From Cenococcum geophilum 1.58 (lineage: Eukaryota; Ascomycota; Dothideomycetes; Gloniales; Gloniaceae): a DNA stretch of 64,000 nt. This document shows, one piece after another, positions 22,329-34,885 of the stretch. The stretch lies in contig KV748240.1 of assembly GCA_001692895.1 (NCBI GenBank), forward strand, positions 813,239 to 877,238, given 5' to 3'. The first letter of the stretch is position 1; the number at the start of each line of letters is the position of its first letter. A program made the translations under genes and the position numbers. The notes below the pieces were generated by a model. The model ran no database searches. It worked only from the letters and a program-made list of their open reading frames with translations, and was not told the DNA's origin.

Positions 22329-24679
22329 CTTAGTTTAGTAATATATAAATAAGCTTAGGACGAAGTTTCCTATAGGCATAAGATTCTTAAGATAAGATAA
22401 GTAAGATTTAAGACTCTTAAAATAAAATAAGAACACTATAGAAGCCAAGTTAGACTAAGGCTAGAGCTAAGCTTAAGAAAGAAGTAAGCTTAGGATTAAG
22501 AATCCTATAGAACTAAGATTTCCAAACACGAATAAAGATTATTAAGTAAACTAAGATTAAGAAGTAAGAAGACTTTAAGGATCTGTTTATAAGATAAAAA
22601 CCAAAAGAAACTATAATGGAATTTAGATAGAGAATTATCATATAGCAAAAATAGAAACTAGATTAGAAAACTAGTATACTAGGATATATAAGGGACAGAA
22701 TACCTATATAAAGGATTACTAATAGGCCTAGGATAGGCATACTAAGAGCTAAGTGGCTTATTAAACTAGAAAATAAAAAGGTTTTAGGAATCCCTATTAG
22801 GTTTAAGGAATAATATATAAAGGGCTATTATAATACAGTAATAAGAAGATACTTCCTTATAAATAAGCCGTATATACTCTAATAGCTATATTAAAAGTAG
22901 TATAGGTAGCAACATAATAATAAGTGGGAAGATTTCTATATATGGTTAGATAAAAAAAAGTTATCTAAAACCACCCTATTACGGAAAAGGCTATAAGCCA
23001 CATTAAAGGAGCCTTAATTATAATATTAAAGGATCTAGAGGAACGATTAAAGAACTAGAGAAGTAAGAGACGTATCTTAATACTCGTAAATAAAGTTATA
23101 ACGTTTAGATTAGCACAGTAAAGGTTTAAACTTAAAGATAAAAATAAGTTAAGAGTTAACCTAAAACACCTAGTATATTATACGCTATTATAGGTTATAT
23201 ATATAGACGATATATATAAAATCTATAAAAATCTATAAAAAAAGAATTAGAAATACTTAGTAAGAATATATTAGGCGCTAGATAAGTAATAGTATAGAAA
23301 CGCTAAATATATACATAGATAGCATCTAGTAAAAGTTTAGGAGTTAAGTAACTTAATACTTTAATTAAGAAAATTCCTTATAGAAGAATGTTTAAATAAA
23401 TAATAGTAGTGGGAATGCCTAAAGAATATATATCTATAGTATATAGAGGATAAGAAGCAAACTAGGTATTAGCTAAAGAATAAGCTAAGTATATAAAAAG
23501 TAAGTAGCTAATAGTTAGGAAAAGTAGAGGCCTATAGGACTAGAGGGAGCTAGTAGTAAAGCCTTAGACCCTTAAAGGAATTTAAAAATAATACCTAAAT
23601 TTATAAGTTAATTAGTAAAATTAGCAGTTTAAAGTACTAATAGATAGTAAAGCAATACGGAACTATATCTTACTAATAGTAATTAAAAGAATAGGATTAC
23701 CTTATAGATAGAAGGAACAATTTTACCTATTAGTTATAATTTTAGGAGATCTAATAACCTATAGGGGAGGGATTATTAATCTTAAAATAGGACCTATTTA
23801 GATAACCATTAAAGGAAAATAAATTAAGATATCTTTTAATATCCTACCATTAGGACGGAATGAGGTAGTATTAAAAATACCTTAATTATAGGAATACAAT
23901 TTAAGGATCAATTAGATTATAGGTTAGGTTAATATTTAAAATACTTAACGACGTAAGATGCGGTAGTAGACTAAGTTAGAGTAATATATAAAGAGATACT
24001 ATAAGTATAGTAAGAAACTATAGAGCCTAAAAAGTAAAAAGTTAGCAGATTATATAGTATAGAACTATAAATTAGAGTTAAAACTAAAAATAAGTCTAAG
24101 GTTTTTTCTAATCTATAAGCTTACCTAAGAGGAGTTAAGAGCACTTAAGGAGTTTATCTAAGAAAACTTATAAAAGGGATATATTAGACTATTATAGTTA
24201 TTAGTAGGTTATTTAGTATTGTTTATATTAAAAAAGAACGGAAAACTTAGGCTATATATTGACTATAAATAGTTAAATAGCATTACTTAAAAGGATAGGT
24301 ATCCTTTACCCTTAATTGGCAAGATTTAAGATTAGATAGGTAATATGCAAATCTTTATAAAAATAGATCTAAGATAGGCATACCATTAGATTAAAATTAA
24401 GGAAGGCAATAAATGGAAGGCAGCTTTTAGGTTAAAGGAAGGACTATATAAACTATTAGTAATACAATTTAGGTTAATAAATATATTAGCAACGTTCTAA
24501 AAATAAATTAATAGTATATTAGGAGAACACCTTAATAAGTTTATTATAGTATATCTCAATAATATTATTATCTATTTAATAACCAAAGAAGAATATAGAG
24601 AGCATATTAAATAGGTTTTAAAGAGACTATAAGAAGAATAGATACTAGTAGCAATTAAGAAATACAAGTTCTTTACTAG
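22329..24679 (+). mobile_element. G1 segment between K and M (spacer, protease, first part of RT)
   Basis: Aligns with about 5450-6985 and 9519-10515 of G2, skipping P1, which shows that P1 entered only G2. It covers the gag-pol spacer, protease area and RT up to the palm region, and ends in ACTAG, the M duplication. It is more RIPed than G2 and broken many times. Confidence 0.85.
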
Positions 24680-24845
24680 TGTCGGGAATGAGGCAAGCGG
24701 TCGTCACGTGACGCCGCGGCGCTAGCGTGGCGAGGAGTCTTAAGCTCCTCGCCCTTCCTTATTCCAATTAACAAGCTTTATTAACCAACATCATTATAAC
24801 CTACTTAAGTAGTTATTATTGGTGAGTCACCCTATATAACCAACA
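24680..24845 (+). repeat. M 5' LTR (166 bp)
   Basis: TGTCGGGAATG start, ACCAACA end. GC-rich head with CACGTGAC (24705-24712), CCGCGGCGC and a GGCGAGGAGTCTTAAGCTCC block containing the palindrome GGAGTCTTAAGCTCC (one mismatch). Confidence 0.92.
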
Positions 24846-27800
24846 CTGATTAGTGGTTAAATACACAGTTAACTATAGAGCAGCTAGGTTTTTAAATAGA
24901 AGAGATAGTCTTATATAGGGGTGTTATATGCGCTTATATAGAATGGATCCCGGCGATACTATACTACCTTAAACTTGCGGAAAACTAGTAATAGAAGTAT
25001 TACTAAGTACTAGGAGATACCAAGTTGCGTCTATTACGTAGAACAACCGCGTTTACGAAGATTTGGTTAAGTACTTTAGGTTAGAAGTATTACTAAACTT
25101 AGGGTCCTAAGTTAACGTCCAAAACGCGTTAAAAATAACTACCTTAATACCCTCTGTGTACCTTCTTAGACTATAGAATTATAATTACTACCTAGTTACA
25201 CGTTAAATAACCCTTATTTTCCTTAATCTTTTTACTAAAACGCGTTAAATAACTACTTTAATACCCTCCGTATACCTTCGCAGATTCTATTATAGCGTTA
25301 ACCTACCTAAAGAAGTACGAGAAAGATATTAACCCAGAGATATAGAACACTAATATAATTAACCTTAAAAATATTAATTAGTAAGACTTAAACGGATTCC
25401 TATTATACCATATAGTATACTACAAAGATAGCGAATATAATAATACTATACTATAGTACTGTGTAAGGGAGGACTTTATTAGATAGATAAAGGGAACATA
25501 AACTCCTATAAAGAAGGATATTATATAAGACTTCCGTAACTTCTTACGGAAATATAGAGTATTTATACCTATAGACGGGGGTACTATTAAAGACAACATT
25601 TAAGAGCAGGTTATTAATATAAAAGAAGAGCATAAATAAACTTAATAAGAGATTAAGTACTAACTACGCACTATAAGGAAGCTTAACTTATAATGGAATC
25701 TAAGTAATATACCTCTAGAGACGAATCTACCTCCGCCTTTAACTCCTCTATATCTAATCTAACCCGTAACTTTAACTTTAGATACTATACCCTAATAAAA
25801 GCAGGCACAGGATCCTATTACTTCGCGATTTAATAACCTTTAGACTCCACTAACCAGACCTATGTCCCTACTGCAGCCTATAATATAACCCCCGCCTCCT
25901 CTATCTTAATCTTAAATTAGAGGCGGTTTAAAATTGCTTATAAAGCTTACGAAGCTCTACTTAGATTAGAAGAAGAAGTTTGGCAGGGAATTATATAATA
26001 TTCTTAATTTAAAACTACGTATCTTCTATAACTATTGCTAGAAGGTAGGAATAGAGTCTAATTAATACTATAACGCCTATTCCGTTATGCTTAAGGGCCA
26101 AGCTAATACCTTCTATTATAATCGTTTAGCAGAAAAAGGATATAATTTCGACCGCATAATATATAAGTTAAAATACTATCCTAAAATAAAAGAGAATAAG
26201 TAGTAGTATATATTAGAATGGAGAGAGACTACCTTTTTAAGGATTATTACTACAAACCTAGGTATCCCCCGGCTTAATTATCTTTAAAAGCTCTTTAATT
26301 AACTTTAGATAATTTAGCGCGGTTTATCCGAATCATATTAAGAGGATTTTAGCCTACGTGATTAAGTTATTAGCGTATACTAAAGTGTTAAAGAATATAA
26401 CCTTACTCTCTTTAATCCTATAAATACTTATAAAGGTATATATACTTAATTAAGATCTTCTATTAGCACCGCTTTACGCTCTTAAGAAGTATAGCAATTT
26501 AACGCCTAATTCTAACCTACTTTAATTAACCCACCTAACTAATATAATTATAACTGGACTAATTAAACATATAGTGGCCGTGGTAGGCAATATAGTAAAG
26601 GGTATAATTAACGACCATAAGGCAAAGGTGGAGGTCCTCGTGGAGGTTTATTTTAAAGTAATCGCTAAAAAAAAGTACTACGTTTATAAGAAACTAAATT
26701 GCTAGTTAATTAGGCATTCTTTTAATAAATAAAAGGAGGTATATAATAAGTTTCGCCAAAATATAAGAAACGTCGGAAATTATAAAATTACTACGGCTTA
26801 CTTTTAAAGCTTCCTGGTTTAATATAAAGGCGTAGAAAATCTTAAGGGTAAAATTAATAAGGCCGAATAGCTCCTTATAGATATAGAAATTAAGGACTAC
26901 CCTTCTAACTAATACTTCACTAAGTATAGTAAGGTAAATAGTACATAAACCGTCACTGTTCTTAATAACCAATCTACGCTCTATTCTATCACGAAGTTAA
27001 ATATCTTTAATAAGCTAAGGGAGAGTTCCACGTTCTCCTTTAATAACAGATACTTAGTAAACGTCTTCTATAGTATTATACCAGATACTAGAGCCGCAGA
27101 AGTATCTATAGTAGGAGAACCTTAAGTTTAAGCCCTTTAGTAGCTTAATAGCTCTATTTAGATTAACTATTTAACGGCAGGCTAATACACGATTTGTTTT
27201 AGTAAGGGTACTGCGATCTCTCTTAGCATAATTAGGGTCTAAACCCCTTTAGGGCATATTACTTTCCACGTTATTCCTATAAATACCCCGTTTTTATTTT
27301 ATATTAGAGATATAAATAAATTAGGCGTTAAGCTTAATAACCTTAAGAATATACTTGTTTAGGGAGATAATTAGGTACCCGTTATACGCAAGTAGGGTTA
27401 CCCCTAATTACTCCTTTAATAACCAGAAAAGAGTATTACTTAAAGCTATTTAACTAAGTTAGAGTTACGCCAACTACACCGTCGTTTTAGCCACCCATCT
27501 ATTTATTAATTGTTTAGGGTTCTTTAGCAAGTAGGCTATAAAGTTAAGGTTAAGGCAATTAAGCATTTTATAAAGTACTGCTACTACTACTAAATAAACT
27601 AGAAGTCCCCTGGCCGATTTAAGTTTACCCTTAAAGATAACTATAACTTTAACTTCTATATTATCGTTAACGTTATATATCTTAGCGGCAAGCTAATACT
27701 CCAAGTTATTAACTTCTTAACCTCCTTTTAAGCCGCACGATTCTTAAAGGATATATTAGCTAGGAATGCATAGAATACCCTTTAATTATACTAGATTAAT

Positions 27801-30626
27801 ATCTACCTAAAACCCCCTAATTAAATCGTCTATAATGTAGGAAAGAACTTCTTATCTATAGGGTTTTAATAATAGATAAAGGCAATGGCAATTAAGGTTA
27901 AGGAAGTTCCTATTAAGGCACATAATAGTATTAGAAAAGTAGAGCAATATTACGCGCTATTACGCCGCGTATATAAGATTATCTCTTTAGAACTAGAGGA
28001 CGCTAGTAAAGAACTTACCTTATAAATAGCTATTAAAGCTATTAACGATTCCGCTGGCCTAGATAGACTTATACCTATATTACTAGTCTTTAGCGCCTAC
28101 CCTTAAATAACTAATAATTCTGTACTATCTCCCTTTGTTATATAATAAGCTAAGGCTATTCGCAAGGCAATAAAGGAGGTGCGACGTCTCTACGCTACAC
28201 GCTAGGTTAATAACGCACTAAAAATAAGAAATGGCCTAAATACCTTAACTACGCTCGATCTACCACTCTAGTCTAAGATACGCGTATAGCGTAAAAAGGG
28301 AGGATGGTTAGGCCCATATTAACTTATTATAATTAATAGTTAAACTTATACTATTTAGATGCCTTACAGACCCACTTAATTCCGTTTAACTATTATTAAG
28401 CCTTACTATAAGGATAATAGTTTTAAGCCTTTATAGGATACTATAGAAGATACTCTAAAGGAGAGCCACGATTAACGTGCTCTAAAAGGCAACCACAATT
28501 CTAATATAATTGTAGTAGATACGCCATAACTATAACGCGGTAGAGGTCGCCCGAAGGGATCACGAAATTACTAATATCTTATTAATTTTAAAGAGCAATT
28601 TATTGCTGCTATTAAGAATAGAGTCGAGCTATTAATGGCCTTTATAACAGCTAAGGAGAAGGCTAACTTTAAACTCGCAAAACAGCTCTAAAAGAAAGGT
28701 TATATTATAACTCTAGGAGCTCCTTTTTAAGCATCTAATAAGTAGGAGATTAATAGCCTTATCATAAGAGGAGTTTTTAGATTTAAGAAGTATAACCTAA
28801 CTAAGTTTGATGAAGTCCGCATCTTTAAGTTAAGAATGGTTAATAAGATTAAGGGCAAAGCTACTAACGCCCTATTTAAGAAATTAAGGCTTATTATCTA
28901 AGGCTACAACGATAATAGTAAGGAGGTAATTCTTATATAATCTCCTATAATTTAATGAGCTAGTTAGCGAGTTATTATTGCGCTAGCTCCCTCCTTAATA
29001 AAGAATAAAATAGCGGTTTATTTATAAGATATTACTTAAGCCTACACCCAATTAAAGACGCATCTTTAGCGCTTAATATTGGCATACCTTCTAAAGCAAA
29101 TTTGCTACCAGTATCCTAAAGATATAATTATGGTTATGCTTAAACCATTATATAGAATTGCAGAGGCAGGAACTTACTAGTAGGCTACCTACAGTAAGCA
29201 CTATAAAGAGAAGCTTTTAATAACTACTTCTATATTTAATCCCTGCTTTCTTATTATAACTATAGGAACTCTATTTAGAATTGTTGGTATATAAACTAAT
29301 AATATAATTATCTTGGGAGACGACTAATTCTTAGCTCTTAAAGAAGACGAGCTAGTAAAGGCAAATCTTATAGCAAAGCTAAAGGAAAAGCTTAATTTAA
29401 TAATAGATGCATTCTCTCCCTAAATAAGGACTCTATTGCTTTGCGCCAGAAGGGTTAAGGTAAGAAGATTAACGTTATTAACGTTAATTCTCTAAAATAA
29501 GGATATGTAGAACAACGCGCCTATAGAGCTTATGTTGCTTCTATCTATTAACCTAAAGCTTTATTTAATTTCTCTATTACCGCCTAATACTAGGAACTAA
29601 CTAAGGATAACATTCTTGTCCTAAATAAGCGTCTTTTTTAGTAAATAAACTATCTTAATCGGGGACTACTCTACGTGCCTATTAATCTTCCCACCGCCAA
29701 GCTCTTTGTGTTTATTAATAGATTGTTTATAAATAATAAAGATTTTAACTCCTAGCTAGGATATAAGATTATTATTACAAACGAATCTACCGGAGAGAAT
29801 AACTTCATAATCTACGGCAATCTTATCTATTAGAGCTTAACTAAGAGCAAGCGCATTACTTAAAGCGTTCTAGCGTTAGAGATATATAGAATAGTTAGCG
29901 GAGTTAACATAGCAATTACAATTGGAACTACCCTAAAGATAATTATAGATTAACTCAAACTTCCTATTATCCCTATAATTATATATACCAACTTATATTC
30001 CCTCTATAAGTGTTTAGTTAAGCTTAGTACTATAAAGGAGAAACGCCTTATAATCGACATTATAGCACTTTATTAATCCTATAAGCGTTAAGAACTCTTT
30101 AAGATTTAATAGATTAATAGCTAAGATAACCTAGTAGATATAATAACGAAGGCGAACCCAAATAAGGCACTAGAGACGTTTGTTAATACGAATACTCTAT
30201 ATATACGAGTTAAAGGTTAAGTTAAAAGGGAGTCCCTAGAAATTTCTTAGTTATATAAGGTCTTAAGATGTCTAGGAACTTTAACCGGCGGTTAAAGTTG
30301 TCTAATTAGTCAGATTCTCTTACCAAGACTTTTCTAAAGGGGGGAGTATAATATTCTGCAGACCCTAATTCTAACCAGCTAATTAGGATTTTCTATCCCT
30401 AGGATAGAAAATTACTATTAGCTCGCTTATAACTAGCGCCTTAGCGGCCCTAATATAATATCCACCTATAACTCCTAAGCAAGAAAGCACCACGTGCTAA
30501 GAGGCAAATTTTAGGATAGCGAGACTTATATTATAATGGCAATAGTAAGTAAGGAGGATTAATATTTGTTACGCTAGTTAAGCAGTATTTGTATATAGGT
30601 GGCAACTATAAAAGAAGAGTTGCCAG

Positions 30627-30792
30627 TATCGGGAATAAGGTAAGCGGTTGTCACGTGACGCCGCGGCGCTAGCGTGGCGAGGAGNCTTAAGCTCCTCGCC
30701 CTTCCTTATTCTAATTAATAAGCTTTATTAACTAACATCACTGTAACCTACTCGAGTAGTTGTTATTGGTAAGTCACCCTATATAACTAACA
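30627..30792 (+). repeat. M 3' LTR (166 bp)
   Basis: Matches 24680-24845 with mostly transitions; one undetermined base inside the AAGCTCC palindrome area (30685). Followed by TSD ACTAG. Confidence 0.92.
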
Positions 30793-31860
30793 ACTAGGAA
30801 GACCGATTTTATTAAATTTATTATTAAACTAGGTCATATTAGTATAGACCTAAAGAAAATTAAAGCTATAGTAAGTTAGTAAGAACTAGAGAATATAATA
30901 CAGTTAAGGTTATTTTTAGGGGTTTGCAATTACTATAGAAGGTTTATAGCATAATGGTTAAAGAATATTAAACCATTTACTAAGCTTATAAAGAAAGAGG
31001 AACTATAAATATAGGGGGGTAAATAAAGGAAGCTATTTACCTAGGAGCCAATCCTTAAGATCTATTAACTAGGACTAGATATAGTTGTAGAAACGGATAT
31101 ATTAGACTTTATACTAGGAGCATATTTACTATAAAGGCATAAGGATATATAGTACCTAGTAATATATTATAGTTAGAAGATAACACTATTAGAGTTAAAC
31201 TATAACATCTATAATAAGAAGTTATTAGGTATAATTATAGCACTTAAAAAATAGAGAGTATTCTTATAAGGCGTAGAGAAACTATTTATAGTTAAGATAG
31301 ATTATAAGAACCTAATAGGGTTCCTAATAACAAAAGAACTTAATTATAAATAAGTTAAATAGGCAGAGATGCTTATAGAATACTATTTCAAGATTTAGTA
31401 TACTAAAGGGACTAAAAATATAAAAGTAGACGCACTTAGCAAAAAGGCCAAATTATAAAATAATAAAAAACTATCCAGAGCAATACTACGCAAAGATAAT
31501 AATTAATTAATTAGATATAATCACCCTAAGCTAGTAGTAACTTGAGAGGATAATAAACTAGAAAGAGTCTATAAGATACTAAAGAGCTTTTAGGTATAAA
31601 GAATTTTAAAAGTACAGCTAGAAGATCTGCAGATAGATATATATAAAAACCGAGAAGTAAAGTATATTCTAAAAAGCATAGCAGAGCATTTTGTGGAAGA
31701 CTTCTATAAGGGAATAACTTAAAAACACAACGGAGTAACAGGCTTAGTGTTAAGACTTTAGGAAGAATATATTATTAATAGAATCTAGGGCATAGCCAGA
31801 AAAGTAATAAAAAAGTATTTAGATTGCTAAAGAAATAAACTAATAAGGTATAAGCTATAC
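30793..31860 (+). mobile_element. G1 segment between M and N (RT end, RNase H, start of integrase)
   Basis: Aligns with about 10510-11595 of G2. It covers the RT thumb, RNase H and the zinc-binding N-terminal part of integrase, and ends in TATAC, the N duplication. Fossil, many breaks. Confidence 0.83.
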
Positions 31861-32109
31861 TGTAACCGACTACCAAGGCTCGCATTACCTTATGACTCAC
31901 TACCCGTTTCTTGCCATTGTATATCTCACTACCTATGTCTTACTACCTGTTTCCATTACCTATTGCCAACTGTAAGCGCTGTCTACTAAGGTAATTGTCC
32001 ATCATCGTTATTATCTTCTTGCCACCATTTCATGTATATATACTACTTAATTTCCATAGATTTATAATTAAGTTGCTTGTTTAATACCTGCATACTATAA
32101 AAGCTTATA
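31861..32109 (+). repeat. N 5' LTR (249 bp)
   Basis: TGTAACCGACTACC start; ends AAAAGCTTATA. Contains many ACTACC and TACTACCT short repeats. Pairs with 33771-34019. Confidence 0.9.
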
Positions 32110-33440
32110 GTTATAAGCCCGGATCGTACTACCTACTAAGCAAATTAACCAGATCGCACTACCTGTTATACCATCTAATTAATCTACTACCTCATTTAAG
32201 AAGTCACTACTTTTTCTACCTTTGTAGTGTCTTAAGCTTCTTTACCTATTAAATAAATGGACAATTAACCCCAGTTGACGACCGTACAACCGTACGACTG
32301 ACCGATAAACGAACGGACGAATCAAATCAAAAGTTTGAAACGTTAAAATAAGGTTTTCGCTAAGACACTAATTAGACCCTGCCTAACCCCATAAATTCTA
32401 AAAATAACAACTATAAACTAATTAAAAGTTAACCTCATCCTTAACCAGCCATCTAATTGGATTTAATGGTTCTTTATTATTTAAGACATAGCCAAACCTA
32501 ATGAGGTATGGCAGTATATCGACCTAGCTAAAAAGAAAGATAAGCTTCTAAAGCTGGAACTACCAAATCGACCTATACTAAAGGATATACTACCTACGGC
32601 TATATTAATAGCCTAACTGGACCAACACCAGCTCATCGCCTATAACTAGCTCTACGCTAAATATAAAGACAACCTCCGCGTACACAAAAAGTAAAAACAG
32701 GCTATAAACGGTATTAGTAATTATATCGTTCGCACTATATTAGTAGCCTACCTTCCCCTTATTAACGGCCTTGACACGGTACACGAACGGCTTTAAGCAC
32801 TTAAGACTGCACTTGCCCCTACTACCTTAGGTTAAAAGCATAACGTCCTTATTTAATATACGGCTCTTAAAGCCTATAATATAACGCAGAGCATTAACAT
32901 ATAGTTAAACAACTAGCGAAATGTCTACAAGCTTACTAAGTAATTAAAGCTTCCAGACGTACAGGGATTTAGGCCATATTACAATTTCATTTAAGTAATT
33001 AAGCCTATCTCTTCTAGCTTCGCAGGAGCACTAAAAGTAGATCTTATTTATAAAGAATAGAAGGACGAAGTAGCCCTATCTATTATCGATCTAATTAAGG
33101 AATTTAAGAAGCACTACCGTATGTAGCAATAAGTAGCTCCTACCACTACTGCCAACCACTCTGCGTTTGCAACACTTTAAAATAATTCCCCTATCTCTTT
33201 AATAAAGACATGCCTTTATAGTGAAGAACACCTATTTTAGGAATGCTAATATCTAATTAAAAGCCTAAGACCCTATAGGTGGGTACCTAATAAGAAAATA
33301 CAATAATAAATTAATAAAAAGCTTATAAGATATAAGAGACTTGCTGCTACTATTAAGAAAGCATAAAAGAAGGCTTCCTAGAGGATGCCTACTACCACTA
33401 CTAATGATGAGATTATTAATATCTGATTTTCTCTTTAAAA

Positions 33441-33600
33441 ACAGTCTCCTAAAAGGCTAGGGAGAATACCTTTTTAATTACAGTCTCCTAAAAGGCTAGG
33501 GAGGATATATCTTTAAATACAGTCTCCTAAGAGGCTAAGAAGGACACCTTTTTAAATATAGTCTCCTAGGAGGCTAGGGAGGATATCTCTTTTAATATAG
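33441..33600 (+). repeat. About 39-bp tandem repeat in N (four units)
   Basis: Units start ACAGTCTCCTAAAAGGCTAG at 33441, 33480, 33519 and about 33558, each with an AGTCTCCTAGGAGGCT-type near-palindrome followed by a T-rich tail. A decayed half unit follows to about 33635. It lies between the gag remnant and the polypurine tract. Confidence 0.85.
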
Positions 33601-33750
33601 CTCTATATTTAGAGATATAAAGCTAGGGAGATATACTTTAAACAACTATCTTACCTACCCCTTTACTACTCCCAAATTGTATCTAAATTTCTTATTTTGG
33701 TATAGTCTCTACCTTTATTTTTATTTTCTATAGCTTTAACTACACCGTTA

Positions 33751-33770
33751 AATCTGGGGGGGGAGGGGGG
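33751..33770 (+). promoter_or_regulatory. Polypurine tract of N
   Basis: AAATCTGGGGGGGGAGGGGG directly abutting the TGTAACC of the 3' LTR, the position at which plus-strand DNA synthesis is primed in LTR elements. Confidence 0.75.
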
Positions 33771-34019
33771 TGTAACCGACTACCGAGGCTTATATTACCT
33801 CATGACTTACTACCCATTTCTTGCCATTATATATCTTACTACCTATGTCTCACTACCTGTTTCCATTACCTATTACTAACTATAAGCGCTGTCTACCAAG
33901 GCAATTATTCATTATCGTTATTATCTTCTTGCCACCATTTCATGTATATATACCACTTAATTTCTATAGATTTACAATTAAGTTGCTCGTTTAATACCTA
34001 TATATTATAAAAGCTTATA
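33771..34019 (+). repeat. N 3' LTR (249 bp)
   Basis: Same length and end points as 31861-32109, followed by TSD TATAC. Differences between the pair are mostly transitions. Confidence 0.9.
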
Positions 34020-34693
34020 TATACGGAGGGCTACAACCTATTAAAATACTAGAGAGACCATAGGAGGTTATATTATAGGACTTTATTATTAAGTTACTAA
34101 AGTTAAGAGACCCTATTACTGGATAAGAGTATAATATAATCTTAGTAATAATAGACAAGTTAACTAAGTAGGGCTATTTTATAGCATATATAGAAGAAAT
34201 CTTAGCAGAAGATATTACTAGAATCTATATTAAAGAAGTGTTCGCAAGATATAGAGCACTAAGTAAGATTATATTAGATAGAGATCTAAGATTTATAGTA
34301 GTATTTTAGGAAGTATTCTTAGCGAAGCAAGGAGTTAGAGCAGCAACTTCTACTATATATTATCCGCAGATAGATAAATAAACAGAAAGATTAAACTAAA
34401 CGCTAAAATAGTATCTAAGATATTATATTAACCACGCATAGAATAATTAGGTATTGTTATTACCAGTTATATAGTTTATATATAATGCAACACCATAAAA
34501 AGGAATAGGCACGTTACCGTTTAAAGCGAATTATAAATATAAGCAAAGAATATCGTTATTACTATAATAAGTAAAAAAATAAGTAGTATAGCTAAAGAAA
34601 GAATAAAGACACTAATAACCCTTTATATAGACCTTATGGAATTAGTAAAAAAGGTATAAAAAAGAATAAAAAAGTACTATAATACTAAGAGAT
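34020..34693 (+). mobile_element. G1 segment between N and H2 (integrase core)
   Basis: Aligns with about 11595-12255 of G2 across the integrase catalytic core. It ends in GAGAT, the H2 duplication. Fossil, many breaks. Confidence 0.83.
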
Positions 34694-34885
34694 TGTCACG
34701 GAACCCCACCGCAGGGGCCTCTATAGGAGAGCCCCGTGCTCTCGCGTACACCTCGCGTACAGCTTATGTCAGCTACGCGTAGGTATATCACCTCCTTACG
34801 CCCTCGACCCTTACGATCGATCGCGCAACGTCTTATAGACTCCTCGAATACATACGTCTTGTAGCTACTGCCCCGTCCCATAACA
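34694..34885 (+). repeat. H2 5' LTR (192 bp)
   Basis: TGTCACGGAACCCC start; the last 30 bases (CTTGTAGCTACTGCCCC) are of the type also seen at 41111-41141 and unlike 40846-41038. The 61-codon antisense frame lying in it is a chance frame. Confidence 0.92.

Larger units (their letters stand above)
24680..30792 (+). mobile_element. M: Ty1/copia element inserted in G1
   Basis: LTRs of 166 bp (24680-24845, 30627-30792), TSD ACTAG (24675-24679, 30793-30797). Plus strand: gag from about 25080 with a cysteine-knuckle remnant near 26670-26715, protease near 27050-27250, integrase near 27650-28110, RT near 28720-29330 and RNase H near 29680-30200. Integrase before RT places it in copia. It differs clearly from K in LTR and coding sequence but has a similar layout and a similar pre-LTR end (AGTTGCC). 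6.1 kb, full length in outline, broken many times. Confidence 0.9.
31861..34019 (+). mobile_element. N: short gag-only LTR element inserted in G1
   Basis: LTRs of 249 bp (31861-32109, 33771-34019) with TSD TATAC (31856-31860, 34020-34024). The 1.66-kb interior carries a gag-like remnant of about 1 kb (32440-33430) with IDLAKKKDKLLKLELPNRP near 32520-32580 and a knuckle-like CLYSEEHLFWEC (33211-33246), but no protease, integrase or RT. A four-unit repeat follows, then a purine tract of about 17 bases against the 3' LTR. This is a non-autonomous gag-bearing design that would depend on another element's enzymes (inference). Broken by several to many changes. Confidence 0.87.

Noticed and set aside
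34696-34881. 61-codon minus-strand frame
   Set aside because: It lies wholly inside the H2 5' LTR.
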